64,000 bases of DNA from Laguncularia racemosa. Lineage: Eukaryota > Streptophyta > Magnoliopsida > Myrtales > Combretaceae. The notes beneath the pieces were generated by a model. It did no database searches, had not been told where the DNA came from, and saw nothing but the letters and a program-made list of their open reading frames with translations. The stretch lies in the NCBI GenBank assembly GCA_037954665.1, contig JBBMOL010000302.1, positions 186,001 to 250,000 on the forward strand. Direction: 5' to 3'. Shown piece by piece: positions 11,667 to 21,706 of the stretch. The translations under genes and the position numbers were made by a program. The stretch's first letter is position 1. Each line of letters begins with the position of its first letter.

Positions 11667-11675
11667 TATAAATAG
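11667..11675 (+). promoter_or_regulatory. TATA box in E1
   Basis: TATAAATAG, conserved at the same place in E2 (45565-45573), about 300 bp downstream of the palindrome cluster. Likely core promoter of the parent element. Confidence 0.6.
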
Positions 11676-12603
11676 AACTAACCTTAGAGGGTTATGGGAA
11701 TCTTGGATCATCTTGGAGACAAGAAGGAAGGAGGGAGGCAGAGCAAAAACCGGGAACAAAGGCTTATCATGTTTTTACTTTTAATTTTCGTTTTGATGAT
11801 GAACATGTGTAGCTAAGCAGATTTTCTAGCCAAAGGGTCATTGAAGTTTAATTCTCCACGAATTGTGAGATCTAATTGAGTTGTCTTTAATTTATTCTTT
11901 GTCTTTGGATATTCATATATTTTCTGGAAGTTTTGTCAATATTATCTTTGTTGATTGGTATGAATTAGAGCTCTTCTACTCAATTAGCAAGTTAATTTAT
12001 TGTCAACTAGCACGTCAAATCCGTAATTATTTGATAGTTCTAGTCTCGGTGACACAATAACATGTTTGATTATAAAATAGATGATCGAATTCATGTTATG
12101 GAGATGTATGATCTTGTTTAAATAGGTTATCTTATAATCTACTGGCATGAATTGGTAGTCTCTCTTGTTTTTAATGCTATTGATAGATTAAATCCTAAGA
12201 GCTTGTTTAGGGTTGTCTAATCGATAAGAGAAGTAATCAAAGAGCTTGTTTTGATTATCGAAGAAGTAAGGAGAGATAGGTTATTAGAGCTTGTTAATAA
12301 CCATAACCAATTTATCTAGAAATAAGAATAGAAAACATTTGCATCGATGATCAATTCATCGAATTAAACTATCTTGATTCCTTTGGCTAGGCTTTTATCA
12401 ATATTCGATTTTATTATCTTGTTTCAATATTATTTTGATTCACAAACAAAACCCCCCATTTTTCTTTTCCTCTTTATTCTCTTTGAATAGAAATATATTT
12501 AACCAATCCCTGTGGATGCGACCCTACTCACTACTATACGCAAATCATATCATTGTCTAGGAGTAGGTTTTTATTTTTTTTGGATTCGACACCCATCAGA
12601 CGT

Positions 12604-13561
12604 ATTATGTGTGTTGTTTGAAGGAGTTGCAACGTAGTGTCCTTGAGCTTGCCATGGGGAAGAGTTGTGTTTCTTTGTAATCATTTGTGATCACTTAGGA
12701 AAAGTGGAAAAATTTGAAAACACAGAAGAGAAAATGGAGAGTTGATGAATTCAAGATTGTAGTTTGAATTTTGAAAGCAAAGAAGAGTGAATGGAGTGTT
12801 GGTGATTTTGGAATTGTGATTGTCTTTTACAATTTCCAGACTTGAATTTGAGTGGAAAAATAGGAAATCATTTGAAATTCAAATACATCCCTTAAGTTTG
12901 AAGTAGTTATTGAGTGGTATTGATTACATTTCATTTGAATTTGAAATTGAATCTTACCATTGGTGGAAAGTGCATTAAAGATGTTCATTTGAATTTGTTG
13001 CTGTGTTGTGGAGTTGTGTTTTTGTAAAATTAGTGAAGAGTGTATGCATGTGGCGTGAGTTTTGTTGTATGTTGAGTGAAAGGTAATTTGCACCGTGAAG
13101 TGTTGTGTGTATGTAGTGGTGGTTGAAGTGGTTGCAACGTGTATATGTGTGGTGTGAGTGTGGTGTAAATTTGTGGAGTTGTTTAGAGTAAGGTGCTATA
13201 CATTGAGGCTAACGTGTGAGTGTGTGCCATGGTTAAGAAAGGAAATTAAGTAGTGAAGTTTGAAATTAAAAAAAAAAAAAGAAAGCATTTAAAGTGTGAA
13301 AGTTATTGAGTTTCATTACTTAAACACTTGTTAATTGAATTTAATTTCCTAACTACTTTGAAGTATTTATTTGTGCTTCAATTATTTTACTATACTTGAA
13401 GTGATAAGAAGTATTTGTTGCATTGGTGACTTGTTGCATAGTGGGTGTACAAGTGTGTGTGTTGTTATCCAAACGTGTTATTGTGACGTGGTGAAGTGAA
13501 GGGAGTGTGCTACAATTATTTGAGATTACATTTGTACTTCAAATAAATCACATCCACAAAC
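12604..13561 (+). other. C-left untranslated leader, second part
   Basis: Continuation of the leader between E1 and the gag start codon. Rich in GTG and TTG words, no credible ORF; the small minus-strand open stretch here is not supported by any protein similarity I recognise. Confidence 0.55.
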
Positions 13562-13737
13562 ATGTCAAATGACAGCGTGAATGGGGGCATTGGCAATGAG
13601 GCCAATAGCCAAGTGGGTGGTAGACCAGGTCGTCGAAATACAAGTGGAAGAACTCTAGATGAACAACTTCAGGACCTTGCCATAGTTGTTGCTACATTAG
13701 CAACAAGGATTGATAGGATGACATTGCCGCCACCACC
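13562..13737 (+). pseudogene. C-left gag, N-terminal fragment
   Basis: Starts ATG at 13562 and encodes about 59 residues (MSNDSVNGGIGNEANSQVGG at the N-terminus, then a TLDEQLQDLAIVVATLATRI helix-like stretch and a Pro-rich PPPP end). C1 carries the same start (34100, MSNDSVNGGMGEEVNSQVGG). The frame is cut by the A1 LTR boundary at 13738; the further codons of the open frame belong to A1. A full C-family gag is about 400 residues, so most is missing. Confidence 0.8.
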
Positions 13738-13754
13738 TAATACGAAATCGGTTT

Positions 13755-13766
13755 GCTTTGATACCA
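13755..13766 (-). other. Captured primer site in A1 3' LTR
   Basis: GCTTTGATACCA on plus (minus TGGTATCAAAGC). The homologous site in the 5' LTR is 18479-18490. Being in both LTRs shows that the extra 32-bp segment was carried as part of the LTR when A1 transposed. Confidence 0.7.
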
Positions 13767-14230
13767 AACTGATACGAACCATGCCAACGTGTGACAAAAC
13801 CCAATACCAATACGTTCGGAATTTGCTACCCAAGATGCCAAACACACTTAAGTGGAAACCGCGACCCGTTGCCTATAAGTGAGACAAGAACCTTGGTATA
13901 ATATGTAGATGCCACAATCGGGATGAAAGACCGATTGATAAGTCGGGATGAACGCCACGGAATAAAAAATCCGATAAGTTCTAGATTAGTTCTTTAAAGA
14001 ACCAAGAGAGGAATTCTCTTAAACTGTTTTCAAACTTGTATGTTGTATATTCTATATTCTATGTTGTATCTAAACCCTAGGAGCTTTATATTAGGGTTTA
14101 CAATTCGTAACAATGATGCCCCAAAATGACATAGCTTCAATAAGTTGCGTAAAATAACAAAACAATAACTTAAAGGCCGGCAGTGTGGGAATGAAGGACG
14201 ACGGCCTTGAGCCGGCGTTGGAGATGTGCA

Positions 14231-14389
14231 CGACCGTGTACTTCTAGTCGTGTATCTTTATGTGGAAATCTTGACAATGTATACGACCGTATACTTCTAG
14301 TCGTGTATCTTTCTGTGGAAATCTTGACAACATACACGACTGTGTACTTCTAGTCGTGTATATTTCTGTAGAAATTCTTGACACCATAC
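14231..14389. repeat. 53-bp tandem repeat in A1 3' LTR
   Basis: Three tandem units with a period of 53 bp, each containing an ACACGACCGTGT-type spaced palindrome followed by CTTCTAGTCGTGTAT and GTGGAAATCTTGACAA. The 5' LTR has two units (18954, 19007); A2 and the A solo LTR have one. A promoter-side VNTR is the simplest reading. Confidence 0.8.
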
Positions 14390-14504
14390 ACGGCCGTGCC
14401 TTTGAACCGTGTATACGACCGTGTATGATTTTGTGTAACCTCCAGACTCCTACACGGCCGTGCCTTGTAAAGACACGCCTTCTCCAACCCGTATCCGTTA
14501 TAAC

Positions 14505-14927
14505 TTATACAAGAGCAAGGGCATTCCCATGTTTGTTCCAATCCTTTCCAACTTCATGATTGCTCCAATCCTTTCCGACTTCATAGACATCCTTTATCAA
14601 CCCGTTAAGTGCGTCCTTTAATCGTTTCACTCGAGTTCTTGTGATTGGTCTAGGTGGCACTTCAAGAGGATCCACATTCCATCTTCTGGCTTGGCTCCCA
14701 TCATAGCTCTCATCATTCCCCTCCTCTTGAAAAGGATTTGTCCTCAAATCATCGCCTGCATTAAAAGGACTGAAATTAGTAACATTAAATGTAGCACCTA
14801 CTTGATACTCACCTGGTAAATCTATCTTGTATGCATTATCATTGATGCGCTCAAGAATTTGAAATAGTCCATTGCCTTTAGGAAGTAGTTTAGATCGACG
14901 CTGCACAGGAAACCGCTCTTTGCGCAT
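14505..14927 (-). pseudogene. A1 integrase C-terminal end, running into the LTR
   Basis: In the same frame as the upstream pol, after one stop (TGG to TAG at 14940). It begins with a basic RKERFPVQRRSKLLPKG segment and the ILERINDNAYKIDLPGEY SH3-like fold found in chromovirus integrases, then NPFQEEGND, whose codons include the polypurine tract. From 14715 on the frame is inside the LTR and encodes about 70 further residues with PITRTRVKRLKDALNGLI. A tail encoded by the LTR is known for CRM elements, where it has been linked to centromere targeting. That this tail is the CRM CR motif is inference. Confidence 0.75.
14716..14728 (-). other. Polypurine tract of A1
   Basis: AAGAGGAGGGGAA on the minus strand directly before the 3' LTR, the primer for plus-strand synthesis. 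It doubles as codons for QEEGN of the integrase tail. Confidence 0.8.
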
Positions 14928-14939
14928 GTGAACCCAAAC

Positions 14940-16883
14940 CTAGTCTCCAGGTTCAAAGACAACTTGTCGACGACCCTTGTTGGCTTGTTTCACATACTGC
15001 TCTGTTCTTCGCTCAATGTTTAGCCTTGCCTTCTCATGGATCTGTTTAACAAATTCTGCTTTCTTCTTGCCATCTAGATTAACATACTCAGAAATGGGCA
15101 AAGGTGACAAATCCAAAGGAGTTAGTAGATTAAAACCATACACAATTTCAAAAGGAGTAAACTTAGTAGCAGAATGCATTGTGCGATTATAGGCAAATTC
15201 AACATGCGGCAAACAATCCTCCCAACTTTTAATGTTCTTTTTAATGATAGCCCTCAACAAAGTAGATAAAGTTCGATTTACTACCTCAGTTTGACCATCA
15301 GTCTGTGGATGACAAGTAGTAGAAAACAATAACTTAGTTCCTAACTTAGCCCACAATTTCTTCCAGAAGTAGCTCAAGAACTTAGCATCTCTATCCGATA
15401 CGATTGTTTTAGGCATACCATGTAATCTCACAACTTCCCTAAAGAACAAATTAGTAATATTGCAAGCATCATCTGTTTTGTGACAAGGAATGAAATGTGC
15501 CATTTTAGAGAATCTATCCACGACTACAAAAATAGAATCTCGACCATGTCTAGACCTGGGTAAGCCTAACACAAAATCTATGGAAATATCTATCCAAGGC
15601 TCATGAGGAATGACACTAGACCCATATAACTCATCTAATATGTCATCTAAGTGAAGAATGGGATGACGATACTTTACCGTGATGTTGTTGATGGCGCGGC
15701 AGTCAGCACACATTCTCCATGACCCATCTTTCTTAGGCACCAAAATCACATGCACTGCACATGGACTCATGCTTTCTCTCACGTACTCCTTCTCCATTAA
15801 TTCATCGACCTGCCTTTGGAGTTCCTTTGTCTCCTCTGGATTGCTCCTATAAGCCGATTTGTTTGGAATCGATGCTCCGGGTACTAGGTCAATCTGGTGC
15901 TCAATACCACGAATAGGTGGTAATCCCTTTGGAATCTCCTCAGGGAAGACATCTTCAAAGTCCTGCACAATAGACACAACTACACTAGGCAAAGAGTTAA
16001 ATAGTTCGTTATTATTCAAACAAGTTTCCTTAAAAACCAGCAACAACATAGGTTGCTTCATCACTAATGCTCTCCTCACTACACTCGCTTTTGCCACACA
16101 ACTCTCCTTTTGCAAGGCTGCACTCTCCTTTTCACCCACCACCAAAGTTGATCCCCCTTCAACTTGGTCTCTCACACTCTTTCCAGCCTTCCTCTCTTTT
16201 TCCTTTTGATATCGACTTTTGTGTTCCTTTTCTTTCTCGCTGTCTTTTGCTCTCTCACTATCCCTCTGTTTTTTACTCACCTTATATTTTGCAAAAGACT
16301 GTTGTAGCTGCAACTGATCCTCATACACCTGTTTAGGTGTTAAAGGTTTAAGATTAAATCTTTTCCCTTGGTAAACAAGCGTATACTTGTTAGAAAAGCC
16401 ATCATGAACAACCTTCCTATCAAATTGCCATGGCCTCCCCAACAAAACATGACACGCTTGCATTGGCACTACATCGCATAACACCTCATCCTCATACCTA
16501 CCAATGCGAAAAGCAATCAAGGCTTGCTTACTCACCTTAGTCTCGCCACTATCATTCAACCACTGCAATTTATATGGACTAGGGTGTTTAGTAGTCTTGA
16601 GTCCCAGCCTCTCGACAATAAAATTACTCACTACATTAGTGCAACTTCCTCCATCAATGATCAAACTGCAAATATGATCACCTAGATAACATCTAGTATG
16701 AAAGATATTCTCTCTTTGTACCTCCTCTTCTTCCTTCACCTGCACATTCAAAGCTCTCTTCACTACTACCACTAACTTCCCTACTGCAGGCTCCTCATCA
16801 TCACTAGTGTCCTCTAATGGAGGCATATCATCCTCTTCACTATCCCCCTCAGTCTCATACTCACCATCATCACGCAGAATCAT
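14940..16883 (-). pseudogene. A1 protease plus truncated RT fused to integrase core
   Basis: A 647-codon open frame. Residues 1-60 are acidic; the protease active site IIDGGSCTNVVS is near residue 78 and CHVLLGRPWQFDRKV near 145. A Lys/Glu-rich linker (about 200-275) follows. RT starts at DLVPGASIPNKS, then MCADCRAINNITVKYRHP, and stops after DELYGSSV near residue 430. The frame then reads IPHEPWIDISIDFVLGLP, the integrase core. The integrase DDE residues survive (DFVLGLP, SDRDAKF, GQTEVVNR). About 1.37 kb present in A2 (25370-26745) is missing: RT catalytic core, RNase H and HHCC finger. The joint is in frame, with no stop at the junction. Confidence 0.88.
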
Positions 16884-17969
16884 AACATGCCTATTCGGAC
16901 ATTGACTAGCAATATGGCCTCTACCTTGACATTTAAAACATCTAATGTCATGATTTCTAGGAGTATAAGAGTCAGGTTTACCTTGATCACCAGGAGTAGA
17001 ACCCGCTTGCCTCTGCTCTCCTTTTGGTTTAGTGGGTAAAGGCTCTTCTTCCTTCTTCCATTGGTTAGTCTTCCAGGCGGATGAACCAACACCCTATTGA
17101 AACCGTGCAGTACTACTACCTTTCCTCCTGTGTTGGTTCTCAACCTTTATAGCCATATGAACCATATCTTCCAATTCTACATAATGCTGCAATTCCACGA
17201 CATTTTGAATTTCTCTATTCAATCTAGCAAGGAACCTAGCCATGGTAGCCTCTCTATCCTCCTCTACATTCACCCTAATCATAGTAACTTCCATCTCCTT
17301 GAAATACTCATCCACACTTCGGCTTCCCTACCTAAGAGTTTGCAATTTGTTGTGTAATTCACGATAGTAATATGCAGGCACAAACCGCTTCTTCATCACC
17401 CTCTTCATCTCTTCCCATGACTCAATAGGTGGCTCGCCATTCCTTCTTCGATTTAACATTAGTTGATCCCACCACACTATGGCATAATCCGAAAATTCAA
17501 TGGTAGCAAGTTTCACTTTCTTTCTCCCACTATAGTTGTGATAATCAAACACCATCTCTACCTTCTTCTCCCACTCTAAGTACGCCTCGGGATCATTCTT
17601 CCCTTGGAAAGGAGGAATCTTCATCTTTATACTACTCAGTTGATTATCCTCTCTATTCCTATCTCCTCTATCTTCCCAATCTCTAGTTCCTCTATTCCTA
17701 CCACTATAACCTCTATAACTCCCGACAGAAAGTTCATCAAATTCATCATCAGACATTCCATCTCCACCCCTTTGTACTCTCCTAGAATAACTCTCCCTTT
17801 TACGCTCTTGGAAGACATTTCTAGATTTCTCTAGTCTTTGTTCCACCGTCTCATGAATTTGTTCCATGCCCTCCCGAAACATTCTCTTCATCTCACCCCT
17901 TAACACCTCTATCACTAACCTAGCATCAAACCTTCCCCTCTTACCTTCAGGAGAATGTTGCCTCGACAT
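16884..17969 (-). pseudogene. A1 gag (capsid and zinc knuckle)
   Basis: Starts at ATG 17969 (MSRQHSPEGKRGRFDARL). The capsid block IKMKIPPFQGKNDPEAYLEW and FSDYAIVWWDQLMLNRRR are typical of chromovirus gag. A CCHC knuckle CFKCQGRGHIASQC is at about 16905-16950. The frame is continuous with pol but has stops at 17328 and 17094. The latter falls after STARFQ, at the same place as the TAA in A2. Gag would form the particle and bind RNA. Confidence 0.87.
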
Positions 17970-18461
17970 AGTTCTTGCAGAAAAAGGTTAGCACGAACAC
18001 AAATATATATAATTAAGCCTCACGATACACTCCCTTACGTGTTTTGCTCAAAGGATGATATCACACAGTCACTCGTGTATTCTCACAAGCAATGATGATA
18101 TCAACTCACTAATTCCTCTTCTCAATTCTCTTGGAACTAACCCAAACTATACCAATTCCCTTCCGTAGAATTCAAAACAACTCTAGGACTCGAAAATTTT
18201 CCTCTTTTTCTTTCAGATTTTTTTTGTTGCCTTTATTTGTTGCTCTTAATCACATTCCTTTTTTTTTTTTTTGTCGTGATTCTTCCTTTTTTTATTTTTT
18301 TTTGTAACAAAATTGAATAGTAGGTACTACACTTTCAATTGACAATTAACACTCTGAAATTGAATGCGAACAATTGATATGAATGATTGGAGTTAGGGTT
18401 TTGATGTTAACTTCCTCAAACCGAACTGATGTTTTAACAAACCTAGGCTCTGATACCAAAC
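17970..18461 (-). other. A1 untranslated leader
   Basis: About 490 bp between PBS and gag ATG, with a T-rich run on the plus strand near 18220-18310 (A-rich on the sense strand). A2 has a matching 479-bp leader (22536-23014), including an AAAAAG-rich stretch near 22693. Confidence 0.65.
18447..18458 (-). other. Primer binding site of A1 (tRNA-iMet type)
   Basis: GCTCTGATACCA on plus, that is TGGTATCAGAGC on the sense strand, directly inside the 5' LTR end at 18462. A second copy lies at 18479-18490 within the LTR. Confidence 0.82.
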
Positions 18462-19385
18462 TGATATGAAATCGGTTTGCTCTGATACCAAACTGATACG
18501 AACCATGCCAACGTGTGATGAAACCCAATACCAATACGTTCGGAATTTGCTAACTAAGATGCCAAACACACTCAAGTGGAAACCGTGACCCGTTGCCTAT
18601 AAGTGAGACAAGAACCTTGGTATAATATGTAGATGCCACAATCGGGATGAAAGACCGATTGATAAGTCGGGATGAATGCCACGGAATAAAAATCCGATAA
18701 GTTCTAGATTAGTTCTTTAAAGAACTAAGAGAGGAATTCTCTCAAAGTGTTTTTAAACTTGTATGTTGTATATTTTATATTCTATGTTGTATCTAAACCC
18801 TAGGAGCTTTATATTAGGGTTTACAATTCGTAACAGTGATGCCCCAAAACGACATAGTTTCAATAAGTTACGTAAAATAACAAAACAATAACTTAAAGGC
18901 CGGTAGCGTGGGAATGAAGGCCGGCAGCCTTGAGCCGGCGTTGGAGATGTACACGACCGTGTACTTCTAGTCGTGTATCTTTTTGTGGAAATCTTGACAA
19001 CATACACGACCGTGTACTTCTAGTCGTGTATCTTTCTGTGGAAATTCTTGACACCATACAAGGCCATGCCTTTGAACCATGTATACGACCATCTATGATT
19101 CTGGGTAACCTCCAAACTCTTACACGGCCGTGCCTTGTAAAGACATGCCCTCTCCAACCCGTATCCGTTATGACTTGTACAAGAGTAAAGGCATTCCCAT
19201 GGTTGTTCCAATCCTTTCCAACTTCATGATTGCTCCAATCCTTTCCGACTTCATGGACATCCTTTATCAACCCGTTAAGTGCATCCTTTAATCATTTTGC
19301 TCGAGTTCTTGTGATCGGTCTAGGTGGCACTTCAAGAGGATCCACATTCCATCTTCTGGCTTGGCTCCCATCATGGCTCTCATCA
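18462..19385 (-). repeat. 5' LTR of A1
   Basis: 924 bp from TGATGAGAGCCATGATGGG (19385, minus) to ...CGATTTCATATCA (18462). The last 32 bp include TGGTATCAGAGC (18479-18490) and a repeated terminus, so the LTR is longer than that of A2 by a former PBS segment. It has two copies of the 53-bp palindrome unit (18954, 19007). Confidence 0.87.
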
Positions 19386-19966
19386 ACTCACAATCCACTC
19401 AAGTTGATTCTCACCACAATTTCACAAAGAAATTGATAAGAGATCTTTATATGCAAAGGATAAACCCTTATGGCACAAAGTGTATAATTTTCTCAAAATG
19501 TCAAAAACTCCCTAAAAACCCTAGTTAGCAAGTTTTTATACTAGCTCCTATTAGGGTAAAAACACACAAAATATTACAAAGATGCCACTTAAGTGGCCAG
19601 TTCCCAAAAGCACAAATTATAAATATAACCAACGAGTGACTGGTTTTAAATCAACAAATTATAAGTACAAATGATCTTCAAGTGGCTGGTTCTTCACTTC
19701 AATTGAACATATTGTAGAGCGGTTCTTCTTTGACTTATGTAGGTCCATGAATAACCTATAAACTAAGCTTTAGCAAGTTTATCCATCATCCTGTAAAAAC
19801 CGACAAGCATACCTACTAGAATACACAACAAATATGTAATAGAAAATAAGTTATTAAACAAATATTTTTGGGGTTGGATTGTTCAAAGAGGACCCTCATC
19901 GCCAAATTTTGTAACCCTTTGGCTCTTGTTTTGGTGATAGGTCCTGTAGGATTTTGATTCCTATCA
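19386..19966 (-). repeat. C3 LTR fragment
   Basis: Begins TGATAGGAATCAAAATCC at 19966 on the minus strand and runs through the C-type promoter region (decayed GCAAG...CTAGC inverted repeat near 19527) and the AATTTCACAAAGAAATTG segment. Its 3' end is lost at the A1 boundary. It resembles the C3 solo LTR at 30432-31219, including GTGGCYGGTT repeats, but has the TGATAGG start of C2. Confidence 0.7.
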
Positions 19967-20356
19967 TAATTATTGCTTAGGATAAAGTAGGATGAAGTAG
20001 GATAAGTTAGGTAATCATGGCTTAGGATAAGATAAGATGAAGTAAGGTAATTATGGCTTAATGGATTAAAATCACATGGGATTTTTTTACATGGTTGAAG
20101 TGGTCATAGCTTACCTTTGTTAATGTCATTTTCCTAGCTTTAGTCAAGATAAGATAGGATAGGATAAAGATATGTTATGGTGGGATAAAATAAGATGAGA
20201 TAAGATAGGATAGGAAAGGATGTGGACATGTAAAAGTGAAAGTTTGATGTGTATGTGTAGATGGAGATTTGAACTGATTGCTTCTATGTAATTTCCAAGG
20301 ATTTGGTCAACATTAGATAAGTTTAGGGCATGTTGATGTTGGGCTAGAAGAATTAG
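19967..20356. other. Background DNA, GATAA-rich
   Basis: 390 bp between the C3 fragment and the TSD of element B. Contains many AGGATAAGATAAGATGA words (19975-20215). A similar run (ATAGGATAAGATAGGACAAG) occurs near 47225, on the other side of B, in line with both being the pre-insertion target region. No gene seen. Confidence 0.5.
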
Positions 20357-20361
20357 GCATG

Positions 20362-21082
20362 TGATGGGAATCAACTTGCACTAACTCTTTCCAATGATCC
20401 ATTATAAGGAATTGGAAGACTAATGATAAGGGCAACAGCAAAATGCATGGAGCAGGCTTTGAATGGACTTGTTCAAGATCATCTAGACCAAGCATTACGG
20501 TTAAGTAATCCAAGAGATGAAGAGATCATTTTCCATTTATCAAGCATCTCCAATAATAATAATGAAGATCAAAGCTTAGAGCAACACTAGCACATGGAAA
20601 CTTTGAGCTTGAAGGATATCATTGCTTAGAAGATGTTGAAGGCCGCCTAGGAGTCAAAGAAGGCCATTGGCTTTGCCTTTAAAAGCCACTGTCATTGAAG
20701 ATCTAGGCTGCCGGCCTACTTTAGCTAGCTTAAGATTTAGGATACCAACTTTAGGGCCGACTTTAAAAGCCAGCCTTTATTTTCCATCTTGTGATTTCTT
20801 TTGTAATTTGTCCCTTTATTTGTAGAGACTATAAATAGTCTTTGAGGATACGGAATTGGAGAAAATTCTTATGAAATTAGAAAACCCTTCCTTGTTCTTT
20901 ATCAATAACTTAATCTAATCTTATTAAGGTATCTTGCAACGATCAAAATATTGTTATATCTTTGTATCTAATTCGAGATTACAAATTAAGGTCAAGTTTC
21001 GTTGCTTGTTTTCAAGACAATCCTAGGGTTTCTTTTCCATCCAATCGGGCTCTAAGTACATCTCAACCCAGGGTTCACATCA
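20362..21082 (+). repeat. 5' LTR of B
   Basis: 721 bp, from TGATGGGAATCAAC to AGGGTTCACATCA. Sequence near 20647-20770 contains GCCGGC-type words (AAGATCTAGGCTGCCGGCC). The matching 3' LTR piece at 43971 starts at the position equivalent to 20647. Preceded by TSD GCATG. Confidence 0.85.
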
Positions 21083-21084
21083 TT

Positions 21085-21096
21085 TGGTATCAAAGC
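21085..21096 (+). other. Primer binding site of B
   Basis: TGGTATCAAAGC, two bases after the LTR end; 11/12 to the tRNA-iMet-type site. Confidence 0.8.
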
Positions 21097-21607
21097 TTTA
21101 GGTCTTGAAAATCAGGTGTTTATCTATCCTTTGATTATTTCATTGTTGTCTTCATCATTTTAGTCCTTTGAGTTTTTATTTTCATTATTGTTCTTATTCA
21201 TGTTCTTCATTGATTTGATACATTGTTGTTAGTCTACGATTTTAATTATGTTTAAAGAGTTAAAAAAGAAAAAGAAAAAGAAAAAAGGAGAAGAAGAAGA
21301 AGAAAAGAAATTCGTATAAAAAAAAGGCTTGTTATGAAATTTCCTCTTTAAATTGCTTAGACAAAGTTATTCCCTTATTCTTGGTATTACTTGGTTGTTA
21401 CTTACTTTGTCGTTACTTGCTATCTGATAGGGTCATCAATAAGGTTTTTATTAAAGCGCTTGTAAGGAGAAGTTTATTAGATAAAAAAAAATTAATAAAG
21501 TGAAATATGAGTGATTCAAATCCATATTTTTTAGTGTAAACATGTGAGGGAGTGTTTGAGAGGAAAAGTCTCTTTTTACTAACAAACTCTTTGTAGGGTG
21601 TGAAAAC
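21097..21607 (+). other. B leader with purine-rich run
   Basis: Noncoding leader of about 0.5 kb with a long purine run at 21261-21330 built from AAAAAG and GAAGAA words. No ORF of note. Confidence 0.6.
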
Positions 21608-21706
21608 ATGAGTAGTGGAGGAGATAATGTGGATTCTAATATGAAGTTGTTTATGAAGGCTATCTAAGATCAATTTACACTTTTGAATAGAATGTTAGAT
21701 GATCTT
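21608..21706 (+). pseudogene. B gag, N-terminal exon-like piece
   Basis: ATG at 21608 encodes 33 codons (MSSGGDNVDSNMKLFMKAI, stop, DQFTLLNRMLDDL). The frame resumes after the A2 insertion at 28483 as ESPSKHKSFRRSIDEERED. The split is at the duplicated ATCTT, so the reading frame is continuous when A2 and one TSD copy are ignored. Confidence 0.82.

Larger units (their letters stand above)
11074..12598 (+). repeat. E1 solo LTR (Athila/Tat-like LTR)
   Basis: A 1,525-bp unit from TGATAGAGCCATTTTATAC to ATTCGACACCCATCA without internal domain. It aligns with E2 (44851-46488) over its length. The 3' portion CCAATCCCTGTGGATGCGACC resembles the U5 end of Tat/Athila-type LTRs. Flanking pentamers are GGCAT and GACGT, which differ by two G-to-A transitions and could be a decayed TSD of GGCGT. 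Contains TATAAATAG (11667-11675) and the perfect palindrome TACACGGCCGTGTA (11350-11363). Confidence 0.8.
9667..13737 (+). mobile_element. C-left: 5' part of a C-family chromovirus
   Basis: Plus-strand element: 5' LTR (9667-10826), primer site, long leader split by an E solo LTR, then the first 59 codons of gag. It ends abruptly at 13737, where the LTR of A1 begins. The gag start (MSNDSVNGG...) and leader match C1 at 33177-34200. The remaining gag-pol and 3' LTR are not found to the right of A1, so the junction is not a simple insertion. The left 5 bp (TGCCT, 9662-9666) have no partner in the window. Confidence 0.82.
13738..14715 (-). repeat. 3' LTR of A1
   Basis: On the minus strand it starts TGATGAGAGCTATGATGGG at 14715 and ends at 13738 (TAATACGAAATC on plus, a mutated TG). 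It is 978 bp against 924 bp for the 5' LTR, mainly because it has three copies of a 53-bp unit (starting near 14231, 14284, 14337) instead of two. It contains a captured primer site at 13755-13766. Its first part encodes the integrase tail. Confidence 0.87.
13738..19385 (-). mobile_element. A1: CRM-like chromovirus with internal pol deletion
   Basis: Minus-strand element with two LTRs (18462-19385 and 13738-14715), tRNA-iMet-type PBS, one gag-pol reading frame and a polypurine tract. RT, RNase H and the integrase zinc region are deleted in frame. The closest relative in the window is A2. Gag, RT and integrase wording resembles the CRM or Reina side of plant chromoviruses. The integrase tail runs on into the LTR, a known CRM trait. 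The flanking pentamers CCACC and ACTCA do not match, and the flanks are different elements (C-left gag, C3 LTR), so the block is probably a recombination product or carries a flank deletion. Confidence 0.88.

Noticed and set aside
16067..16336. Plus-strand Ser/Pro/Phe-rich open frames over A1 (also 15859-16209)
   Set aside because: They are complements of the Lys/Glu-rich pol linker of A1; A2 shows the same shadow at 24775-25125.
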